A stretch of DNA of 64,000 nt, taken from the NCBI GenBank assembly GCA_963662175.1, contig OY759214.1, forward strand, positions 100,216,115-100,280,114. Reading direction: 5' to 3'. The notes under the pieces were generated by a model, which was not told where the DNA came from, searched no databases, and worked only from the letters and a program-made list of their open reading frames with translations. Shown here in pieces: positions 58,390 to 64,000 of this stretch (its first letter is position 1; each line of letters opens with the position of its first letter). Position numbers and translations under genes: made by a program. This DNA is from Aradus depressus. Its lineage: Eukaryota; Arthropoda; Insecta; Hemiptera; Aradidae.

Positions 58390-59040
58390 GTTTGGATTTT
58401 TTTTTTAGTGTCTTTTTAGATAAGAATATTAGGACCTGCCCTCCCCTGATGTTCCCTCTTTTGATGAGCCAGGCACACTCGAGGATGGCATATACTTCAG
58501 CTTGGAACACGGTGGTATACACATCTAGGGATATACTAGTATCTCCCCTGACTGTCCTCCCATGTATTCCAGCTCCAACTCCTGTCTCTGATTTGAGCCG
58601 TCTGTGAACTAGACCACCCCACCCCGATATTGGGTCTCAAAGACTAGATAGTAGTTATTGACATTTCATTTATTTTATTAAAGTTGAAAGCTGTGTCACC
58701 CCAAAATATACCAGAATATTACTGAATGCCCGATCCTCGATGTGTAGTTTGGTATTAGGTTTCCTACAGGCTCCTTCTCTTGCTTCCGCTCTCACCATCA
58801 AGAAGACTGGGGGGAGGTTTAGAAGGGTTTCCATGACTGCTGTTGGGGAGGTGCTCATGGCCCCAGTGATTCCCAAGCTGGCAAGACTTTGTCCAGTTGT
58901 TTCCTCCTTTGTCCTGTATCAGCTTTCGGCCACCAGACTAAGGAGTTGTACGTCATTATGGGTATCACCACCGTTGTGTGCATCCCAATTGTAGCCTCGA
59001 ATTGGTCGAGGTCGATAAAAAGATTGAAGAAAGAGGGAGA
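58390..59040 (-). mobile_element. LINE fragment: RT C-terminus and RNase H, R1/I-like
   Basis: The minus frame 58876-58670 contains LGITGAMSTSPTAVMETLLNLPPV and VRAEAREGACR, the region after RT in R1/Loa-like LINEs. Further on, 58600-58440 reads TGVGAGIHGR and VFQAEVYAILECAWLI, an RNase H core with its Glu. Stops and shifts separate the pieces. Confidence 0.82.
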
Positions 59041-59244
59041 GCTAAAACTTACGTGTGAGTGCTGAACGGTCGCTTAATCGGGAAGCTTATAAAAATCTGA
59101 AATCGTGGACTCCAGACCAGTGTTGAAACCGTGGTCCCGATTCCGGGTCTGCAACCGAGAAACGGGTACCTGCAAATGCAAATACCCGGTTCTGCTATCG
59201 CCTAGAACCGATCTCAGTTCACACGGAACATTACTAATGGATTA
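59041..59244. other. Unassigned repeat-like sequence
   Basis: Contains near-repeated words (CCGGGTCTGCAACCGAGAAACGGGTACC). No gene or known repeat recognised. Confidence 0.4.
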
Positions 59245-59815
59245 GCATTGTGTCTGGTTGAAGCCTATTTAACGACATTGCTGTATTAATGTTTTTTCCA
59301 GAAAATATGAAGAATTGGTACCACAAGGATAATCTATATTCTATATTTTTTCCTCGATTATTTTCGTTAGAACCAGAACAAATTGTCATCTTTTCGTATG
59401 GTTGACTATCATCGTATCTGGTTGAAGCCTCTCTACTGACATTGCTGCATTAATCTGTTTTTCTACGCTACAGAGGCTACACCCAAACTTTAACCTAAGT
59501 TTCTGCTCTCTTTCAAAACCTTCGAAATCTTTAGTTGTTGGACTCTTACGTTTAGTTTTTGATCTTTTGTGGTTCCTTCGATCTCTGAATTTCAGGCTAT
59601 ACCGCGAAAAACGTAAGTTTCCGCTCTTGCCCTAAATCTTCAGTCTCTTTGTTTGGTGGTCTCTTAACTCCTGTTTCTTCATTTTTTACGGTCTTCTGAT
59701 ATCTAAAATTGACTTTACACACCGCCTCAAACATATAATTCCGCTCTCTCTCTAAAATTTCAATCTCTTTATTGGTTGGCTCTAAACTTCAGTTTTTACA
59801 CTTATGAGAGTGTTC
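59245..59815. repeat. Degenerate repeats: a 43-bp pair and about 120-bp tandem units
   Basis: TCTGGTTGAAGCC...GACATTGCTG...TTAAT occurs at 59252-59293 and 59416-59455. From about 59492, units starting AAGTTTCTGCTC, AAGTTTCCGCTC and ATAATTCCGCTC follow at roughly 120-bp steps with strong divergence, so this is an old satellite-like array. Confidence 0.6.
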
Positions 59816-59839
59816 CCGACTGATCACGAAGTGTCCACC

Positions 59840-60186
59840 ATATGTTAGCAACAAGACTTTACACCGCGACTTGAACATCATACATATAGAAACAACCATT
59901 AAACGTTTATACCAACGTTTCTACACCAAAATTTACTTACACACCAATCCGGAAGTTGACAAAATCTTAAATCCAAATTTACCTCACAATCCTCCACGAA
60001 GATTAAAGAGAGTTTGGCCTAGAGATCTCCTGTTATGAAGTGATGCTGGTTGTCTTTCTCTTTCAAGCCTTTCATGTCATTTTCATCTTTATTATTTTAT
60101 TTTATTTTTTATTTTTTATTTAGCCGCTGGTTGTGCATTTTTGTATAGTTGTGACTTCAGATGAATAAATAAAAATAAAAAAATAT
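59840..60186 (+). mobile_element. Jockey 3' end fragment with A-rich tail
   Basis: Encodes YQRFYTKIYLHTNPE and PPRRLKRVWPRDLL with a stop, matching the C-terminus of the Jockey ORF2 at 30639 (PPRRLNRRWPRDLL). It ends in AATAAATAAAAATAAAAAAA. Strongly 5' truncated. Confidence 0.85.
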
Positions 60187-60189
60187 TTT

Positions 60190-60900
60190 TCAGTTGTGAG
60201 ATTTTATATCTACTTGAAAGGAGCCATGACCTCCCCACCCCACCTTATAAACCTACTCAATATAATTAGTTATAATAGTAGTACTTTTATGATACAGGCC
60301 TAAAAAAATATCTGTATCAAAAAAGAGCTAAAAGTTTCAGTAGCAATGAACATATTATTACAGTGACAGACAAATACCAACAAAGTTACAAAATACTTTT
60401 TATACAATTAACAGGGCATCCCCAGTTAGTATTTTATTTAATGTTCTTCAAAAAATACAGTACCTATATATTGTTTATAACTTATGTTCCCTCGTTATTA
60501 TTCAAGTTCCCCGCATCTCGGCGATTGCAGGAACTCGAACAGTGATCCTAAAAACTGAGCATATAAAAATGTAGATAAACAATTGATAGCAGGGTTTCGC
60601 TTGAATAGCCCCACTAGTAATACTTTTCTAAAAATAAAAAAGAATAAACACAAGCTCAACATTCAAAAAGAATATGGCCGCTTATGTTTTTCGATATTAA
60701 TTTCAATTCGGTACGAGGATCCGCATCTATTTACGAACATCCGTGTAATGGTCTCTTGTGAAGTTGTCAAAATCGATATAGTTATGTAAAGTTTTGTTGT
60801 TTGTTACCTTCTCTGACAGCTTCTCAAATTTCACTTTTTGTTTGTTATTTATTATTTTTTATTCCTTTATGGAAATAATTTATTTTTTATTTGACGAATA
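60190..60900 (+). other. Upstream of the KLHL18-like gene; promoter probably here
   Basis: No coding region. The start codon at 60901 follows a T-rich leader. No TATA box or initiator was convincing. Confidence 0.4.
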
Positions 60901-63804
60901 ATGGATCAGTCAGAAACAGTATTAAGCTTTAACTCTAGTGAGAACGAGAAACTAAAATATGTCAACAGTCGAACGATATCCGAAACAGAAGAATGTGTTA
61001 TATTCCAGCAATTGGATATATTTGCTCAGGGATTTTCAAGAATGGAAGAAATAAGACGACAAGGTAAACTTTGCGATGTTACATTGAAGGTAGGTGTCAG
61101 TTTACTCGAAACTTTGTTTTAGTTATTTAGGTAAGAAGTTGGGATTTTATTATAATTATTCATTTTTATATCATTGAAGATTTTTCGATTATTTGCTTCA
61201 ATGTCTTTTTTACCACTATTTGTGTACCTGTAGTGTGTATCAGGGTGTCCCCAGAAAATGAAAGTTTGAAAGTAATAGCCGTCAACTAATATGGTTCACT
61301 AGTAAATTTGTTAAAACAGGTGATATTTTAACTTCATTCATCAATATTTAGAGGCCCTTTAAGCTTCTTCAGGTGGTTGTCATGAAAGTAATTTGATTTG
61401 TGGTCTCCTTAATTAATGACAATATCTACTGTGAGCTTGGAAAGCTCTCATAAATTACTAGCTGGACGGTGAAGGATAAAAGTTCCTTAAAAGATAAGGT
61501 TTGAAATATTTCTGACGGTGTGACGTTGATGTTATTCAGATTTCTTGTATATAATGTTGAAATTAACTCGAATGTCCTAGAATCTCTTAGAATATAAACA
61601 TATGTATCTGGACCAGGGGATGGCTTAGGAGGCACATTGAAGGAGCTGAAAGAACCATTTGTAACATGTGATGTCGGTAAGGTCCTAGTTGTACAGACGC
61701 CGTACATTCTTTCTGGGTGCCTGCAACGGCTCACATTGTGCCATAGCTGTTGGCTGGTCAGAGCCAGATCTCAATTTCGGAACATCGTTTCGTTGTATTC
61801 GATTCATTGTGACCCGAGAAGGGACACGAAAGTGTCCCGAAATATTGTCAAATAAGAAAAGACATTTCTGGAAACAAATGCCGGAAAAAACAACTTACTA
61901 TCATCTTAGAGAAGTTGAAGAAAGACAAGTTTTGTTGTTGCTGCAAATGAAGGAGGTAGGCGTTCTACTTTCTTAATACGAGGCATGTCCATTAGCAGTT
62001 TGTCATCTCAGCGGCTCATTAGACATTAGACTACTTGAATCCTCTTCAACTAATTATCTACGCAGCTTCACGACCAATCTGATGATGTGGGTGGATAGCC
62101 TCTTGGAAAGCTCTGCTCAAGAAAGTCATTGTGGGCTTCCTGGAGCAGGCATTAGTCCATTCCAGCACAGCTGAAACTGTAAAAGATAAAAAACTTTTGA
62201 GGCTCACTAGTTCTACTTCTGTCATTTCCGCTGCATTGTGGTCATCTTTCTATTCTTCTTCAGACCTGACATTGGCACATCTTCAAGATACCAGAAATGG
62301 TAGGTATATATTATTTATATTTATTACTTTGTTCATCAGCCTCTTATTGGTGCGCAGTAGCCGAAATTTAAAATTTCTTTAAATAGCAAGCTTATGGCGT
62401 CCATAAATATTAATCAAATGAACTCAAATTTTACAGGTCCATATTATTGCGTATTTACGAGTAGCAACGGAAGAAGACATCATTGGATCCGGCACCTCAA
62501 CAGGGCGACAAAGGCGCACAGCAAAGCAGTCTTAAAGGAATGAGCATTGCGGAGGGGAAACTCATCTTGGCGCGAACAAGGGGATTGTCAACAGTCTAAA
62601 CGAATTAATGAGGAGCCCGGTATCAAAAGAAGAACAATTCTTCTTGATCAACCTCGGAAGATATTAAGATAAGTGATCTGGTATTTAAGAGGGGGTAAGA
62701 TAACAACTCTTCACAATTGGTCTTGTTCCTGATTCATTCTCCAGAAGATGCGAATTGATGAAGGAAACCACTCTACACATCCTGTTTGAACGTGAAGGTC
62801 ATTCACATCTCCCATGGAGAGTCTTTGATAAGATGTTTCTCAACCCAAAAGAACTGAGAAATCGAGAACTTCGAAAGGATCCTGCTCTTCACCAAAGCAG
62901 CAGAAGAATAGTTAGTTATGTGCTAGCTTGATATGATTACAAAACCCGTCCCTTCAATCCTGCATCTTAAAGAGACTTTTAGGGGCTAAGAAAAATTGTG
63001 TTTTTGTTTTTAATTTTAATTTCTATTGGTGTTTTGGGGACACCCTAATATATACTATCCATAAGAGTAATATTTAATTGTTGGTTTTAAATAGTATAGA
63101 AAACTGTACAGTAAAGAAATCATGATGTGCAAAAATATACTCAGTCTTCAGTGACATTAAAAGATAAATATAACTATATAATTTTAGACCAGAAAATGTG
63201 CCTTACACAAAAACATCAAATACATGGAATTTTATGTACCCGATCAAAAAATTGTTAATACTACACTTATCATCTTAATTATAATATTACTATTATAATT
63301 TATTACGGTTAATAAATTTATATTCTCGACTTCAGAACGAAGTGTCTTTAATATAATAAGAATATCTAAAATAAAAGTTACTTATGTATAATGCCTAGAT
63401 TCTTTTCATGGACGGTAACATTTATATTACACTACAGTGTGTATAAAACTGTCTAGAAGCCTTTGTTGTAATACACAATCAAAAAGTACATTGTACGTTT
63501 GTGTGCTTTATAGTTTCAGTACCCACACAGTAAATAGTTTTTATATAGTTAGTAAAATTAGACAATATATTAAATAAACCAGTTTTATTTTATTTTTCAA
63601 GTCCATTTGAATTATTTCACAATATCTCTGCAATTATGTCAGTTTTCATAAATAGTTTTTGTTATTGTTTTAGGTTGATGATCAGTCGTTCAGCGGACAT
63701 CGACTTGTTCTTGCTGCTTCTATCCCATATTTCTATGCTATGTTCATGCATGATATGGTAGAAAGCAAACAGCGAGATATAACAATACATGGGATAGATT
63801 GTGT
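60901..63804 (+). CDS. KLHL18: KLHL18-like BTB/Kelch protein, first two coding exons (partial)
   Basis: Exon 1 is 60901-61089 (63 residues, ends DVTLK before GTAGGT). Exon 2 is 63674-63804, after TTGTTTTAG. Joined in phase 0, they give MEEIRRQGKLCDVTLK, then VDDQSFSGHRLVLAASIPYF and AMFMHDMVESKQRDITIHGID, the first half of a BTB domain. The wording is that of KLHL18, an adaptor that links substrates to the Cullin-3 ubiquitin ligase; the rest of BTB, BACK and six Kelch repeats should lie beyond 64000. The N-terminal extension of about 35 residues before the BTB is acidic and Ser/Glu-rich. The 2.6-kb intron 1 holds LINE and Penelope debris. Orthology is inferred from the BTB half only. Confidence 0.85.
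61780..61900 (+). repeat. Penelope terminal-repeat-like fragment with hammerhead-like stem
   Basis: GGGACAC-GAAA-GTGTCCC forms a 7-bp stem and is followed by GAAATATTGTC, then AAATGCCGGAAAAAACAAC, matching the Penelope terminal repeat at 41536-41641. A true hammerhead would have CUGANGA just before the stem; here it is CCGAGAA. Confidence 0.55.
62400..62945 (+). mobile_element. R1-like LINE 3' fragment in KLHL18 intron 1
   Basis: 62740-62932 encodes RRCELMKETTLHILFEREGH and MFLNPKELRNRELRKDP, the zinc-knuckle-like tail that follows RNase H in R1-group LINEs. One expected Cys is changed (FERE for CECE). The part before it (62500-62700) is broken. Confidence 0.7.
62950..63673 (+). other. Rest of KLHL18 intron 1, no feature
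   Basis: AT-rich. Nothing recognised apart from the inverted terminus at 63035. Confidence 0.5.
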
Positions 63805-64000
63805 GTAAGTTTTCAATTATTGAATACCAACAGTTTACCAACTTTGTGTTAATTAGTAATTTGTAGTAATAGTAAGTATACCGTGTTTTTATTCTTGAGC
63901 TATACAAAGTATAGGGTAATTCCACACCGACTCAGCATGACGTTACACCCACCGATTTTTTAATGAAATTGAATTCCTTATCCAAAAATAAGCTTAAATA

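Larger units (their letters stand above)
61242..63046. mobile_element. Possible 1.8-kb element with 12-bp inverted termini in KLHL18 intron 1
   Basis: AGGGTGTCCCCA at 61242-61253 and its exact reverse complement at 63035-63046 bound a region that includes LINE and Penelope scraps. Termini of this kind occur in DNA transposons, but no TSD or transposase was found; it could be chance or an assembly of old pieces. Confidence 0.35.

Overview
The window looks like repeat-rich insect nuclear DNA. The genes are split by GT-AG introns, there is an intact CYP6-type cytochrome P450, and the mobile elements are animal types: tRNA-derived SINEs, Jockey/R1/RTE-like LINEs, Gypsy LTR elements, a Penelope-like element, hAT and Harbinger DNA transposons. 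A hemipteran host is only a guess, based on the multi-intron CYP6 structure and the style of the zinc-finger genes. No bacterial genes, CRISPR arrays or genuine tRNA/rRNA genes were seen.

Layout. (1) About 2.3-12.7 kb, plus strand: a complete eight-exon, 493-residue P450 whose introns are packed with SINEs and LINE fragments. (2) About 14.8-57.6 kb, minus strand: four paralogous C2H2 zinc-finger genes, here called A, B, C and D. Each has a 22-nt first coding exon, then short symmetric phase-1 'module' exons (60-75 nt, each encoding a KxEP core that in most fits the sumoylation consensus), then one large exon with about ten tandem fingers. A and B lie in a tandem segmental duplication (about 14.8-22.9 and 24.9-29.8 kb). 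D carries a further internal tandem duplication of a two-exon module cassette. (3) Between B and C (29.9-41.7 kb) is a nest of transposons: a decayed Gypsy/errantivirus-like provirus on the minus strand, invaded by a 2.2-kb hAT, a 254-bp MITE, a tRNA-derived SINE and an almost complete Jockey element, followed by a Penelope-like remnant. (4) Between C and D is a young plus-strand Gypsy element (46.3-50.7 kb) whose LTRs differ at one base but whose pol is frameshifted. (5) 58-60.2 kb: LINE debris and a perfect 111-bp palindrome. (6) From 60.9 kb, plus strand: the first two coding exons of a KLHL18-like BTB/Kelch gene that runs off the window.

Because segments were duplicated before and after transposon insertions, several insertions have an empty site elsewhere in the window. 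This fixes boundaries and target-site duplications (TSDs) without any database: hAT at 17331-18485, Harbinger-like at 20499-21529, Harbinger-like at 52928-53872. Fold-back (inverted) duplications recur at 11.0, 20.1, 38.2 and 58.1 kb. The most interesting biology is the zinc-finger family, which varies the number and order of its symmetric module exons as well as its fingers.

All reading was done by eye. Exon borders follow phase and splice consensus; repeat borders are approximate unless a TSD is given. 'SINE-A' and 'SINE-B' are labels used only here.
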